NCBI GenBank assembly: GCA_017302355.1
Contig: JAFLDQ010000031.1
Span: 1 to 28,183 of the forward strand
Reading direction: 5' to 3'
DNA from: Dechloromonas sp.
GTDB taxonomy: Bacteria; Pseudomonadota; Gammaproteobacteria; Burkholderiales; Rhodocyclaceae
DNA: 28,183 bases
Part shown: positions 8,321-17,871 of the stretch, piece after piece
Numbering within the stretch: the stretch's first letter is position 1
Layout of the letters: each line of letters starts with the position of its first letter
Notes under the pieces: generated by a model
Told to the model about the DNA's origin: nothing
Seen by the model: only the letters and a program-made list of their open reading frames with translations
Database searches by the model: none
Position numbers and translations under genes: made by a program

Positions 8321-9388
8321 ATGAGTCGCTTCTGGAGCCCGGTTGTCGGCGCCCTCACCCCCTACGTGCCGGGCGAGCAGCCGAAGATCGCCAACCTGGT
8401 CAAGCTCAACACCAACGAGAACCCCTACCCGCCCTCGCCGCGGGTGCTGGAAGCGATCCGGGCCGAGCTCGGCGACGACGGCGCGCGCCTGCGCCTCTAC
8501 CCCGACCCCAATGCCGGCCTGCTCAAGGCCGCCATCGCCGCAACGCACTGCGTGACGCCGCCGCAGGTCTTCGTCGGCAACGGCTCGGACGAGGTGCTGG
8601 CGCACGTCTTCCTGGCGCTGCTCAGGCACGAGCGGCCGCTCCTCTTCCCGGATATCACCTACAGTTTCTACCCGGTCTATTGCGGGCTGTACGGCATCGA
8701 CTACCGCACCGTGCCGCTGGCCGGGGACTTCACGATCGATCCGGCCGATTACGCGCGGCCCAACGGCGGCATCATCTTCCCCAACCCGAACGCGCCCACC
8801 GGCCGCCTGCTGGCGCTCGCCGCCATCGAGCGGATGCTCGAAGCCAGCGCGGATTCCGTGGTGGTGGTCGACGAAGCCTATGTCGATTTCGGCGGCGAGT
8901 CGGCCATCCCACTGGTCGACCGTCATGACAACCTGCTGGTCGTGCACACCCTGTCCAAGTCGCGTTCGCTGGCCGGCCTGCGCGTCGGCTTCGCGATCGG
9001 CCACCCGGCGCTGATCGAGGCGCTGGAACGGGTCAAGAACAGTTTCAACTCCTACCCGCTCGACCGCCTGGCGATCGTCGGCGCCGTCGCCGCGCTGGCG
9101 GATGCCGGGCATTTCGAGCGGACGCGACGCGCGGTCATCGCCTCCCGCGACACGTTGACCGCGGAACTCGAATCACTCGGCTTCGCGGTCCTGCCCTCCG
9201 CCGCCAATTTCATCTTCGCCCGCCACGCGCGGCGCGATGCCGCGGAACTTGCCAACGCCTTGCGCCAGCGCGGCATCATCGTCCGCCACTTCAGGCTGCC
9301 GCGCATCGACCAGTTCCTGCGCATCACCGTCGGCACCGAGGCCGAGTGCGCAGCCCTGACGGCCGCGCTGCGCGGCATCCTCGAATGA
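8321..9388 (+). CDS. hisC: Histidinol-phosphate aminotransferase
   Basis: HisC transfers an amino group from glutamate to imidazole acetol phosphate, giving histidinol phosphate, using PLP. The 355-residue protein has the class I/II aminotransferase fold: [11 protein letters not shown] near the N-terminus, [18 protein letters not shown] with the PLP-binding Asp and Tyr, and the PLP lysine at residue 213 in [14 protein letters not shown]. It lies on the opposite strand to the other his genes, which is unusual. The next gene overlaps its stop by 4 bases. Confidence 0.95.
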   Translation: MSRFWSPVVGALTPYVPGEQPKIANLVKLNTNENPYPPSPRVLEAIRAELGDDGARLRLYPDPNAGLLKAAIAATHCVTPPQVFVGNGSDEVLAHVFLALLRHERPLLFPDITYSFYPVYCGLYGIDYRTVPLAGDFTIDPADYARPNGGIIFPNPNAPTGRLLALAAIERMLEASADSVVVVDEAYVDFGGESAIPLVDRHDNLLVVHTLSKSRSLAGLRVGFAIGHPALIEALERVKNSFNSYPLDRLAIVGAVAALADAGHFERTRRAVIASRDTLTAELESLGFAVLPSAANFIFARHARRDAAELANALRQRGIIVRHFRLPRIDQFLRITVGTEAECAALTAALRGILE

Positions 9389-9807
9389 CCGGTCAACGAC
9401 CACCGCAACGCGACCCGATGCAAGGCTGCGGCAGTTGCACCGCCTGCTGCAAGATCATGAAGGTGCGCGAACTCGACAAGCCGGCCAACACCTGGTGCGC
9501 CCACTGCGCCATCGGCGCCGGCTGCCGGATTTACGACACCCGCCCCGAATCGTGCCGGGTCTACGAATGCGTCTGGCTGCGCACGCAGGCGCTCGACCGG
9601 CCGCTCGCGCCGGCGCTGCGGCCGGACCGCTCGCGTGTCGTCATCGGGACCGTCAACGACGGCGAGGACATCATCCTCTATGTCAGCCCGGACCGGCCGG
9701 ATGCCTGGAAGCGCCCCGAGTTCATGCAGCTGATCGGCGAATTTCGCGGCCGTGGCATCGGGATCCTGCTCAGCTGCAACGACCAGGTCTCGGCCCTGCC
9801 GGCCTGA
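9385..9807 (+). CDS. YkgJ-like cysteine-cluster protein (CxxCxxCC family)
   Basis: The 140-residue protein has the CGSCTACC motif of the YkgJ/Fli-like CxxCxxCC family near residue 15, then CAHC, and a [16 protein letters not shown] cluster. Such proteins are thought to bind zinc or an Fe-S cluster, and their function is not established. The second half lacks cysteines apart from one near the end. The start at 9385 overlaps the hisC stop as ATGA, so translation is likely coupled to hisC. An internal ATG at 9418 is an alternative start that keeps all the cysteines. It converges on the chrA pair with 4 bases between. Confidence 0.8.
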   Translation: MTGQRPPQRDPMQGCGSCTACCKIMKVRELDKPANTWCAHCAIGAGCRIYDTRPESCRVYECVWLRTQALDRPLAPALRPDRSRVVIGTVNDGEDIILYVSPDRPDAWKRPEFMQLIGEFRGRGIGILLSCNDQVSALPA

Positions 9808-9811
9808 TCGC

Positions 9812-10333
9812 TCAGGCGAAACCGCTGATGCCGAGGATCGCACCGGCGGCGATCAGCCAGAGCGGATGCAATTCCCGGAAGCGCAGATTGGCGAACACCA
9901 CGGCGGCGACCAGCATCCATCCCGCCGGCGAGAGGCCGGCCGAGGTCGCGATCAGCGTCGCGCCCGAAAAGACCAGGCCGACCGCCAGCGGCGCCACGCC
10001 GAGGCTGACCGCCCGCTGCCAGCGCTTGCCGGAAAAGCTCTCCCAGCGGTCGATCAGCAGGTAGATCAGCACGCTCATCGGCAGGCACATGGCCATGGTC
10101 GCCGCCAGCGCGCCGGCCAGACCGGCAACCTCCCAGCCGATCAGCGTGACGACCAGCACGTTCGGCCCCGGCGCCGCCTGGGCGATGGCGTAGAGATGGG
10201 TGAAGGTGGCATCGTCGAGCCAGTGATGGTTGTCGACGACGACCCGATGCATTTCCGGCAGCAGCGCCGTCGCGCCGCCGAAAGCGACGAAGGCGAGCAG
10301 CGTGAATTCGAGGAACAGTTCGCCGACGATCAT
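9812..10333 (-). CDS. chrA: Chromate transporter, ChrA half protein (second of pair)
   Basis: This 173-residue membrane protein is one half of a split CHR-family transporter, which exports chromate or takes part in sulfate-related anion transport. The halves act together in the inner membrane. It has the family's FGGATALLPEMHR motif near the N-terminus and APGPNVLVVTLIGWE in the middle, with about five or six hydrophobic segments. The ATG at 10333 overlaps the stop of the upstream half as ATGA, giving MIVGELFLEF. Earlier in-frame starts would deepen the overlap. The substrate cannot be told from sequence. Confidence 0.88.
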   Translation of the reverse strand: MIVGELFLEFTLLAFVAFGGATALLPEMHRVVVDNHHWLDDATFTHLYAIAQAAPGPNVLVVTLIGWEVAGLAGALAATMAMCLPMSVLIYLLIDRWESFSGKRWQRAVSLGVAPLAVGLVFSGATLIATSAGLSPAGWMLVAAVVFANLRFRELHPLWLIAAGAILGISGFA

Positions 10334-10893
10334 TTGCGTCCCAGCCGCCACCAGGCGACGCCGCCGGAGAGCGCCAACCCCGCGATCATGACCGCGGGCA
10401 GCGGCCAGCGCAGCCAGGCGATGGTCGCCACGGTCAACACCGTAAACGGCAGGAAAAACGGCTTGTCCCTGATCGCCATTCCCATGCGCCAGGCCATCGC
10501 GAAGAGCAGGCCGCAGCCGGCGGCGGCGATGCCACGCAACATTGCCTGGGCGATCGGCAGGTTGCCATAGCGGTCGTAGAGCAGCGCCAGCAACAGGACA
10601 ATCACGAACGGCCCGGCGAGCAGGCCGAACGGCGCCACGACGGCCCCGGCGACCCCCTGGTAGCGCTTGCCGACGACGACCGCCAGGTTGATGACGTTGG
10701 GCCCCGGCAAAAACTGGCAGAGGCCGAGTTGGGTGTTGAATTCCTCGCCCGTCATCCAGCGCTTTTCCTCGACCAGCATGCGCCGGGCGAAGGGCAGGAC
10801 GCCGCCGAAGCCGGAGAGGCCGACCGCCGAAAAGCCCAAGAAAAGCGCCCGGAGGTCCGGGCGGTTCTGGTTTTCGCTGCCTGCTGCGGTCAA
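10330..10893 (-). CDS. chrA: Chromate transporter, ChrA half protein (first of pair)
   Basis: This 187-residue protein is the partner half of the short-chain CHR transporter pair. It shows the GFGGVLPFARRMLVEEKRWM motif and the FLPGPNVINLAVVVG motif, which correspond to the FGG and PGPN motifs of the other half, and several membrane segments. It starts with TTG at 10893, 13 bases after the hisD stop, so it probably reads through from hisGD. No ATG near the front fits better. The two halves together match the duplicated architecture of long ChrA proteins. Confidence 0.88.
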   Translation of the reverse strand: MTAAGSENQNRPDLRALFLGFSAVGLSGFGGVLPFARRMLVEEKRWMTGEEFNTQLGLCQFLPGPNVINLAVVVGKRYQGVAGAVVAPFGLLAGPFVIVLLLALLYDRYGNLPIAQAMLRGIAAAGCGLLFAMAWRMGMAIRDKPFFLPFTVLTVATIAWLRWPLPAVMIAGLALSGGVAWWRLGRK

Positions 10894-10906
10894 CGTCGTT
10901 TCCGGG

Positions 10907-12217
10907 TCAGTTTTCCAGGCGGAACTCGGCCGATCTGGCGTGCGCCGGCAAGCCTTCGCCGTGCGCCAGCGTCGACGCGATCCGGCCCAACGTCTGCGCG
11001 CCGGCCTTGGACACCTTGATCAGGCTGGTCCGCTTCTGAAAATCGTAGACGCCGAGCGGCGACGAGAAGCGGGCGGAACCGGAAGTCGGCAGCACGTGGT
11101 TCGGGCCAGCGCAGTAGTCGCCGAGCGACTCGGACGTGTAGTGGCCGATGAAGATGGCGCCGGCGTGGTGGATCTGGGCGACCCACGGATCGGGATCGGC
11201 CAGCGCCAGTTCGAGGTGTTCCGGCGCGACGCGGTTGGCGATGGCAACCGCCTCGGCCAGATCGCGCACCTGGATGAAGGCGCCCCGATTGGTCAGCGAG
11301 GTTTCGATCACTTCGCGGCGCGGCATGGTCGGCAGCAGCTTGTCGATGCTGGCCCGCACCTGCTCGATGAAGGCGGCATCGGTGCAGATCAGGATCGATT
11401 GCGCCAGCTCGTCGTGCTCGGCCTGCGAGAAGAGGTCCATCGCCACCCAGTCGGGGTTGCCCGAACCATCCGAGACGACCAGGATTTCCGAGGGGCCGGC
11501 GACCATGTCGATACCGACGATGCCGAACACCCGGCGCTTGGCAGTGGCGACGTAGGCGTTGCCGGGGCCGACGATCTTGTCCACCTGCGGCACGGTCTGC
11601 GTGCCGTAGGCCAAGGCGCCGACGGCCTGGGCGCCGCCGATGGTGAATACGCGGTCGACGCCGGCCAGGCAGGCGGCGGCCAGCACCAGCTGGTTGTGCT
11701 CGCCGCCTGGCGTCGGGACGACCATGATCAGTTCCCTGACACCGGCCACCTTGGCGGGAATCGCGTTCATCAGCACCGACGACGGGTAGGCCGCCTTGCC
11801 GCCCGGCACGTAGAGACCGACGCGGTCGAGCGGCGTGATCATCTGGCCGAGCAGGGTGCCGTCGGCCTCGGTGTAGGACCAGCCTTCCATTTTCTGCCGC
11901 TCGTGGTAGGCCTTGATGCGGCCTGCCGCGGCTTCCAGCGCGGCGCGGCGCTCCGCCGGCAGGCCGTCGAGGGCCTTCCGCAGTTCGGCCCGGCCGAGTT
12001 CGAGGCCGGCCATCGCCGCGGCGCTCAGGCGGTCGAAGCGGTTGGTGTAGTCGACGACGGCGGCATCGCCGCGCGTCTTCACATCGGCCAGGATGCCGGC
12101 GACGGTGCGCTCGATGTTCTCGTCTGCTGCCGCCTCGAAGGCGAGCAGCCCGTCCATTTTTGCCGAAAAATCGGCGTCGACCGTGGCAAGGCGTTTGATC
12201 GCGACCATGGGGCTCAT
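10907..12217 (-). CDS. hisD: Histidinol dehydrogenase
   Basis: HisD oxidises histidinol to histidine in two NAD-dependent steps with zinc. The 436-residue protein contains the family motifs [56 protein letters not shown] (zinc-binding Gln and His), APEHLEL (catalytic Glu-His) and [10 protein letters not shown]. The start at 12217 overlaps the hisG stop as ATGA. The gene order hisG-hisD is the usual one, but hisC does not follow; the ChrA pair does. Confidence 0.97.
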   Translation of the reverse strand: MSPMVAIKRLATVDADFSAKMDGLLAFEAAADENIERTVAGILADVKTRGDAAVVDYTNRFDRLSAAAMAGLELGRAELRKALDGLPAERRAALEAAAGRIKAYHERQKMEGWSYTEADGTLLGQMITPLDRVGLYVPGGKAAYPSSVLMNAIPAKVAGVRELIMVVPTPGGEHNQLVLAAACLAGVDRVFTIGGAQAVGALAYGTQTVPQVDKIVGPGNAYVATAKRRVFGIVGIDMVAGPSEILVVSDGSGNPDWVAMDLFSQAEHDELAQSILICTDAAFIEQVRASIDKLLPTMPRREVIETSLTNRGAFIQVRDLAEAVAIANRVAPEHLELALADPDPWVAQIHHAGAIFIGHYTSESLGDYCAGPNHVLPTSGSARFSSPLGVYDFQKRTSLIKVSKAGAQTLGRIASTLAHGEGLPAHARSAEFRLEN

Positions 12218-12858
12218 TTCTCCGCCGCCTGGGCAAAGGCGTCGATGATCGGTTGCAGGGTTTCGCGCTTGACCTTCAGCGAGGCCTGGTTGACGACCAG
12301 GCGCGACGAAATCGGCATGATTTCCTCGACCGCGACCAGCCGGTTGGCCTTCAGCGTGCCGCCGGTCGACACCAGGTCGACGATGGCGTCGGCCAGCCCG
12401 GCCAGCGGCGCCAGTTCCATCGAGCCGTAGAGCTTGATCAGGTCGATATGCACGCCCTTGGCGGCGAAGTGCTCGCGCGCCGCCTTGGTGTATTTGCTGG
12501 CGACCTTGAGGCGATTGCCCTGGCGCACGGCGCTGGCATAGTCGAAGCCTTCCGGCACGGCGACCATCATCCTGCACCGGGCGATCTTCAGGTCGAGCGG
12601 CGCGTAGAGACCCTCGCCGCCATGCTCGATCAGCACGTCCTTGCCGGCGACGCCGAGATCGGCCGCGCCGTATTGCACGTAGGTCGGCACGTCGGTGGCG
12701 CGGACGATGACGACGCGGACGTTCGGCCGGTTGGTGGCGATGATCAGCTTGCGCGAGGTTTCCGGGTTCTCGGCCGGGACGATCCCCGCCGCCGCCAGCA
12801 GCGGCAGGGTTTCGTCGAAAATGCGGCCCTTGGAGAGTGCAATGGTGATCGTCGTCAC
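12214..12858 (-). CDS. hisG: ATP phosphoribosyltransferase, short form
   Basis: HisG joins ATP and PRPP in the first, feedback-controlled step of histidine synthesis. At 214 residues it is the short form, which lacks the C-terminal regulatory domain and needs the HisZ partner; no hisZ is in the window. Motifs are [15 protein letters not shown] at the N-terminus and the PRPP loop [14 protein letters not shown]. The GTG at 12858 is preferred because related proteins begin close to [11 protein letters not shown]. An ATG at 12891 lies inside a hairpin and would add 11 odd residues. No strong ribosome binding site supports either choice. Confidence 0.93.
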   Translation of the reverse strand: MTTITIALSKGRIFDETLPLLAAAGIVPAENPETSRKLIIATNRPNVRVVIVRATDVPTYVQYGAADLGVAGKDVLIEHGGEGLYAPLDLKIARCRMMVAVPEGFDYASAVRQGNRLKVASKYTKAAREHFAAKGVHIDLIKLYGSMELAPLAGLADAIVDLVSTGGTLKANRLVAVEEIMPISSRLVVNQASLKVKRETLQPIIDAFAQAAEK

Positions 12859-12873
12859 GGTTAAGGCTTGCTG

Positions 12874-12893
12874 AAATGGCGGAAGCGCCATTT
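12874..12893. terminator. Hairpin between dctM and hisG
   Basis: AAATGGCG and CGCCATTT form a perfect 8-bp stem with a 4-base loop. On the minus strand the hairpin lies just past the dctM stop, where it could end TRAP transcripts, but only three T residues follow. On the plus strand four T residues follow the stem. It may instead be a leader structure for hisG. The alternative hisG ATG lies within it. Confidence 0.45.
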
Positions 12894-12903
12894 TAGCAGA
12901 GGC

Positions 12904-14184
12904 CTACAGATAGCCGAGGTGACGCGGCAGCCAGAGCGCCAATTCCGGCACGAAAGTCACCAGGAACATGGTTCCCGCCATCGCCGCCACCATCCACAGC
13001 ACCCACGGGACGGTCGATTCCATCGAGACGCCGGCCATGCGGCAGGTGACCATCAGGTTGACGCCGAGCGGCGGGTGGAACTGGCCGAGCGCCATGTTCA
13101 TCGTGATGATGACGCCGAACCACACCAGATCCCAGTTGAAATGCATCGCAATCGGCACCAGCAGCGGCAGGAAAATGAAGTAGATCGAGATGGCGTCGAG
13201 GAACATGCCGGCGATCAGCAGCACCAACTGGATCGACAACAACATCGGAATTTCCGACAAGCCGGTGCCAAGCAAGGCTGCCGCCAGATGGTCGAAGGTG
13301 CCCAGCGTATTGCTGCCCCAGGCAAAGACACTGGCCAGCGCCACCACCGTCAGGATCACCGATGAAATCTCGGCCGACTCGACCAGCACGTTGTAGACGT
13401 CCTTCCACTTCAGCGTGCGATAGATCACCATGCCGACCAGCAGGCCGTAGAACACTGCCACCACCGCCGCCTCGGTGGGTGTGAAGAAGCCGGAGCGCAT
13501 GCCGCCCAGAATGATGACCGGCGCCAGCAATCCCCAACCGGCTTCCTTCAGGCTTTGCCAGAATGGCGGGCGCTCGTCGGTGACATCGGCCTCGAAACCA
13601 TTGCGCACCGACAGCCACCAGGCGACCAGGATCAGCGTCAGGCCGGACAGGATGCCGGGGATCATGCCGGCCGCGAACAGCGCCGGCACCGAGGCCTGCG
13701 GCACCAGCAGACTGTAGATGACGAAGGCGATCGACGGCGGGATCAAGATGTCCGTCGACCCGGCCGCGGCGATGACGCCGGCCGTAAATGAGCGCGGATA
13801 GCCGGCCTTGAGCATCGACGGCAGCATGACCGCGCCGACCGCCGCCGAATCGGCCGGGCCGGAGCCGGAAATGCCGCCGAGGATCATCGCCACCAGGATG
13901 GCGACGATGGCCAGGCTGCCGCGCCGCTGGCCGACCAGCGCCGAGGCGAAGCGGACGATGGTCGCGGCCACCCCCGCCTTCTCGAAAATCAGCCCGGCGA
14001 TGACGAACACCGGGATCGCCATCAGCGGGTACTTGGCAATGCCGGTATAGACGTTGGTCGGCAGCGACATCATGCCGAGATCGGCGGCGGCGACCACCGC
14101 CACGCCGGCCAGCCCCATGGCGACGGCGAGCGGCACGCCGCTCAGCATCAGGAAGATGAACACGCCGAAGAGCAGCCAGTCCAT
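12904..14184 (-). CDS. dctM: TRAP transporter large permease subunit DctM
   Basis: DctM is the ion-driven transport subunit of a tripartite ATP-independent periplasmic (TRAP) importer for organic acids. The 426-residue protein has about 12 hydrophobic segments, including the family motifs GGISGSGPADSAAVGAVMLPSM and ILIPPSIAFVIY. It starts at 14184 with an ATG that shares one base with the dctQ stop. The length is typical. The substrate is not predictable from this subunit. Confidence 0.95.
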   Translation of the reverse strand: MDWLLFGVFIFLMLSGVPLAVAMGLAGVAVVAAADLGMMSLPTNVYTGIAKYPLMAIPVFVIAGLIFEKAGVAATIVRFASALVGQRRGSLAIVAILVAMILGGISGSGPADSAAVGAVMLPSMLKAGYPRSFTAGVIAAAGSTDILIPPSIAFVIYSLLVPQASVPALFAAGMIPGILSGLTLILVAWWLSVRNGFEADVTDERPPFWQSLKEAGWGLLAPVIILGGMRSGFFTPTEAAVVAVFYGLLVGMVIYRTLKWKDVYNVLVESAEISSVILTVVALASVFAWGSNTLGTFDHLAAALLGTGLSEIPMLLSIQLVLLIAGMFLDAISIYFIFLPLLVPIAMHFNWDLVWFGVIITMNMALGQFHPPLGVNLMVTCRMAGVSMESTVPWVLWMVAAMAGTMFLVTFVPELALWLPRHLGYL

Positions 14185-14669
14185 CACTTCGCCCCTCGCC
14201 ACAACACCGCCAGCAGGCGCAGCACGATGACCACGGCAAGCACCGGCAGCCAGATCGTGTACCACCACTGCGGCACCCCGAGCGACGGCGAGGTCACCTC
14301 GAACTTGTAGTCGTCCCAGGCCATCGCTGCGCCGTACCAGGCGAGCAGCCCGAACATCAGCAACGAGCAGGCCGCGGCAAAGCGGCGGGCAAGGCCGAGT
14401 AGCGCCGGCTTGCGGTCGACGAAGAAGGTAATGGCGATATGGTGATTGCTGGCAAAGGCATGGGAGGCGCCGATCAGCGTCATCACCACCAGCAGCGCCA
14501 CCGATATTTCCTCGGTGAAAGCGAAGGAAATATCGGTGAAATAGCGCACCAGCACGTTGGCCATGGTCAACAGGCACAGCACGCCCATCGAGGCGGCCAT
14601 CAGGAAGCGCTCGACGGCCGCGAGCGTCAGCTTGCCGCCGGCAGCGGCGGCATTTTCATGGTCGGACAT
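14184..14669 (-). CDS. dctQ: TRAP transporter small permease subunit DctQ
   Basis: DctQ is the four-helix small membrane subunit that links the binding protein to DctM. The 161-residue protein has four hydrophobic segments at about 15-40, 50-75, 88-112 and 130-155. The region ISVALLVVMTLIGASHAF with the conserved glutamate just before it is typical of the family. It lies between dctP (7 bases upstream) and dctM (1 base shared), so all three are one transcription unit. Confidence 0.92.
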   Translation of the reverse strand: MSDHENAAAAGGKLTLAAVERFLMAASMGVLCLLTMANVLVRYFTDISFAFTEEISVALLVVMTLIGASHAFASNHHIAITFFVDRKPALLGLARRFAAACSLLMFGLLAWYGAAMAWDDYKFEVTSPSLGVPQWWYTIWLPVLAVVIVLRLLAVLWRGAK

Positions 14670-14676
14670 CGGCGGT

Positions 14677-15699
14677 TCAGCGTTTGGCGATGGCGGTCTC
14701 GGCCTTTTTCACCAGATCGACGCCGATGGTCTTGCTCCACTTGTCGTAAACCGGCCGCGTCGCCTGCACGAAGGCGGCCCGCTGCTCGGCGGTCGGGCTG
14801 GTCACCGTCACGCCGGAAGCCTCGATCTGCTTGAGCACCGCGTTGTCGCTGCCGGCGATGCCCTTGCGTGCCTTGTCGACGTTTTCGCGGCCTGCCTGCA
14901 GTGCCGCCTGACGCACTGCCTCACGATCAGCCGGGGTCCAGCTGTTCCACACCTGCTTGTTGACGACGAAGATCAGCGGATCGGCAACGTAATGCCAGAG
15001 TGTCAGGTATTTCTGACCCACCGTCGGCAACTTGGCTGCGACGAACACGGAAAGCGGGTTTTCCTGGCCGTCGACCGCACCGGACGCCAGCGCCGGCTGG
15101 GCGTCGGCCCAGCTCATCTGGGTCGGGTTGGCGCCCAGCGCCGAAAAGGTTTCGTTGTAGAGCGGCGAGCCGACGACGCGGAACTTCATGCCTTTCATGT
15201 CGGCCGGCGAGGCAATGGCGCGCTTGGAATTGGACATCTCGCGGAAGCCGTTTTCACCCCAGGCCAGCGGGATCACGTCGCCCTTCTTTTCGAGCACGGC
15301 GAACAGATCCTTGCCGACCTCGCCCTGGGTCAGCGCGTCGATCGCCTTGTAGTCGGGCATCAGGAAGGGCAGCGAGAAGAGATTGAGCTCCTTGATCTGC
15401 GGCGACCAGTTGATGGTCGAGCCGATCGACAGGTCGATGACGCCCTGGCGGATGGCGGTGAATTCGCGCGTCTGCTCGCCGCCGACCAGCGAGTTGCCGG
15501 AGTAGAGCTTGATGTTGATGCGGCCCTGCGTCTTCTCCCTGACCAGCTCGATCCAGCGCTCGCCGGCCTGCCCCCAGGGGAAGGCCGTCCCCAGGGTCGT
15601 CGACAAACGATATTCCGCGCGATAGCTCTGGGCCTGGGCGCCCGCGGCGGCCAGCAGCGTGGTGGCGGCAGCGGTAGCGATAAAGGTTCTGCGCAGCAT
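14677..15699 (-). CDS. dctP: TRAP transporter periplasmic solute-binding protein DctP
   Basis: DctP captures the substrate in the periplasm and hands it to DctQM. The 340-residue protein has a signal peptide ending near AQAQ (residue 24) that begins MLRRTFIATAAA, an RRxFI pattern like a weak Tat signal. The DctP motif KFRVVGSPLYNETFSALGANP contains the arginine that usually binds the substrate carboxylate, so an organic acid is likely. The start at 15699 is supported by a strong GAGGAGAG ribosome binding site. A longer frame upstream would place 21 non-signal residues in front. Confidence 0.95.
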   Translation of the reverse strand: MLRRTFIATAAATTLLAAAGAQAQSYRAEYRLSTTLGTAFPWGQAGERWIELVREKTQGRINIKLYSGNSLVGGEQTREFTAIRQGVIDLSIGSTINWSPQIKELNLFSLPFLMPDYKAIDALTQGEVGKDLFAVLEKKGDVIPLAWGENGFREMSNSKRAIASPADMKGMKFRVVGSPLYNETFSALGANPTQMSWADAQPALASGAVDGQENPLSVFVAAKLPTVGQKYLTLWHYVADPLIFVVNKQVWNSWTPADREAVRQAALQAGRENVDKARKGIAGSDNAVLKQIEASGVTVTSPTAEQRAAFVQATRPVYDKWSKTIGVDLVKKAETAIAKR

Positions 15700-15733
15700 C
15701 GTTCTCTCCTCGTCCTGTTGGGGCAAAGCGCGG

Positions 15734-15762
15734 ATTATGGGCGCACCCCATGTCATGCGCAA
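15734..15762 (-). promoter_or_regulatory. Probable sigma-70 promoter of dctPQM
   Basis: TTGCGC at 15757-15762 and CATAAT at 15734-15739 are separated by 17 bases. The -10 matches the consensus in 5 of 6 positions and the -35 in 3 of 6. The transcript would start near 15727, about 28 bases before the dctP ATG, leaving room for its ribosome binding site. Confidence 0.5.
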
Positions 15763-15788
15763 CCCGCGAGCGGGCGGCGTCCAGACGC

Positions 15789-15813
15789 AAAAAAGCCCGG
15801 CAAGCCGGGCTTT
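15789..15813 (-). terminator. Rho-independent terminator of the cold-shock gene
   Basis: AAAGCCCGG and CCGGGCTTT form a 9-bp GC-rich stem around a 4-base loop. On the minus strand the stem is followed at once by six T residues. It lies 21 bases past the csp stop and separates csp from the dctPQM promoter. Confidence 0.88.
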
Positions 15814-15834
15814 CCGACTACAGCTGCGCCGAGG

Positions 15835-16041
15835 CTATTCAGCCGGGCGGATGTTTGCGGCCTGCTTGCCCTTGGGGCCGACGACGACGTCGAAGGTCAC
15901 CTTCTGGTTCTCGGCCAGGGTCTTGAAACCGCTGCCTTGAATGGCGGAGAAGTGAGCGAAGAGATCCTCGCCGCCTTCGGACGGGGAGATGAAACCAAAA
16001 CCTTTGGAGTCGTTGAACCACTTGACGGTACCAGTTGCCAT
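15835..16041 (-). CDS. Cold-shock domain protein (CspA family)
   Basis: This 68-residue protein is a single cold-shock domain that binds single-stranded RNA and DNA, acting as an RNA chaperone. The RNP1 motif KGFGFISP and RNP2-like motif DLFAHFSAI are present, with the family start [13 protein letters not shown]. The ATG at 16041 follows an AAGGAAG ribosome binding site. It stands alone between a long leader and a strong terminator, as is usual for csp genes. Paralogue letter cannot be assigned. Confidence 0.97.
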   Translation of the reverse strand: MATGTVKWFNDSKGFGFISPSEGGEDLFAHFSAIQGSGFKTLAENQKVTFDVVVGPKGKQAANIRPAE

Positions 16042-16374
16042 GTATAGCTTCCTTGGAAAAAATTGACGGGCTTGCACCCAAAACAAGATACGAGAACCAA
16101 GACCGAGGAGCTGACAAACCGTGGTACGGCGCAGGAACAAGACACTGCCTGGAAATCCCGAAATTCCAGTATGGCGTACGCAATCGATAATGCAAAGAAC
16201 TTTTTTGGGATTTCCCGGCTTTGCCCGGCGCCGATTGCGGAAACCCTGCCAATTCAGCACGAGAACGCCGGAAGTCGCCGAGGGCGCCGGATCGGCGCGC
16301 CAGGCTTCGCGAGTTTCCTGAGTGCGGCACGACACTGGCGGCGCGGCGACCGGCGTGCACCGAAAACCCGCGAA
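16042..16374 (-). promoter_or_regulatory. Long 5' region of the cold-shock gene, with putative promoter
   Basis: This 333-base gap between murA and csp holds no convincing gene. A candidate promoter is TTGCAT at 16190-16195 and CATACT at 16168-16173 with 16 bases between, both weak. It would give a leader of about 120 bases, a normal length for temperature-responsive CspA leaders. A 9-bp inverted repeat, GGAAATCCC at 16151-16159 and GGGATTTCC at 16207-16215, brackets this promoter. The part next to murA (16216-16374) is GC-rich, and I see no terminator for murA in it. Confidence 0.4.
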
Positions 16375-17863
<1,489 letters not shown>

Positions 17864-17871
17864 AGGTCGGT

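Noticed and set aside
10667..12430. Long plus-strand open frame across hisD and the first chrA half
   Set aside because: It is antisense to hisD, whose catalytic motifs are complete, and its product is low-complexity Arg/Gly/His-rich.
14557..16047. Long plus-strand open frame across dctP and the cold-shock gene
   Set aside because: It crosses two clear genes, a promoter and a strong terminator on the other strand. No motif supports it.
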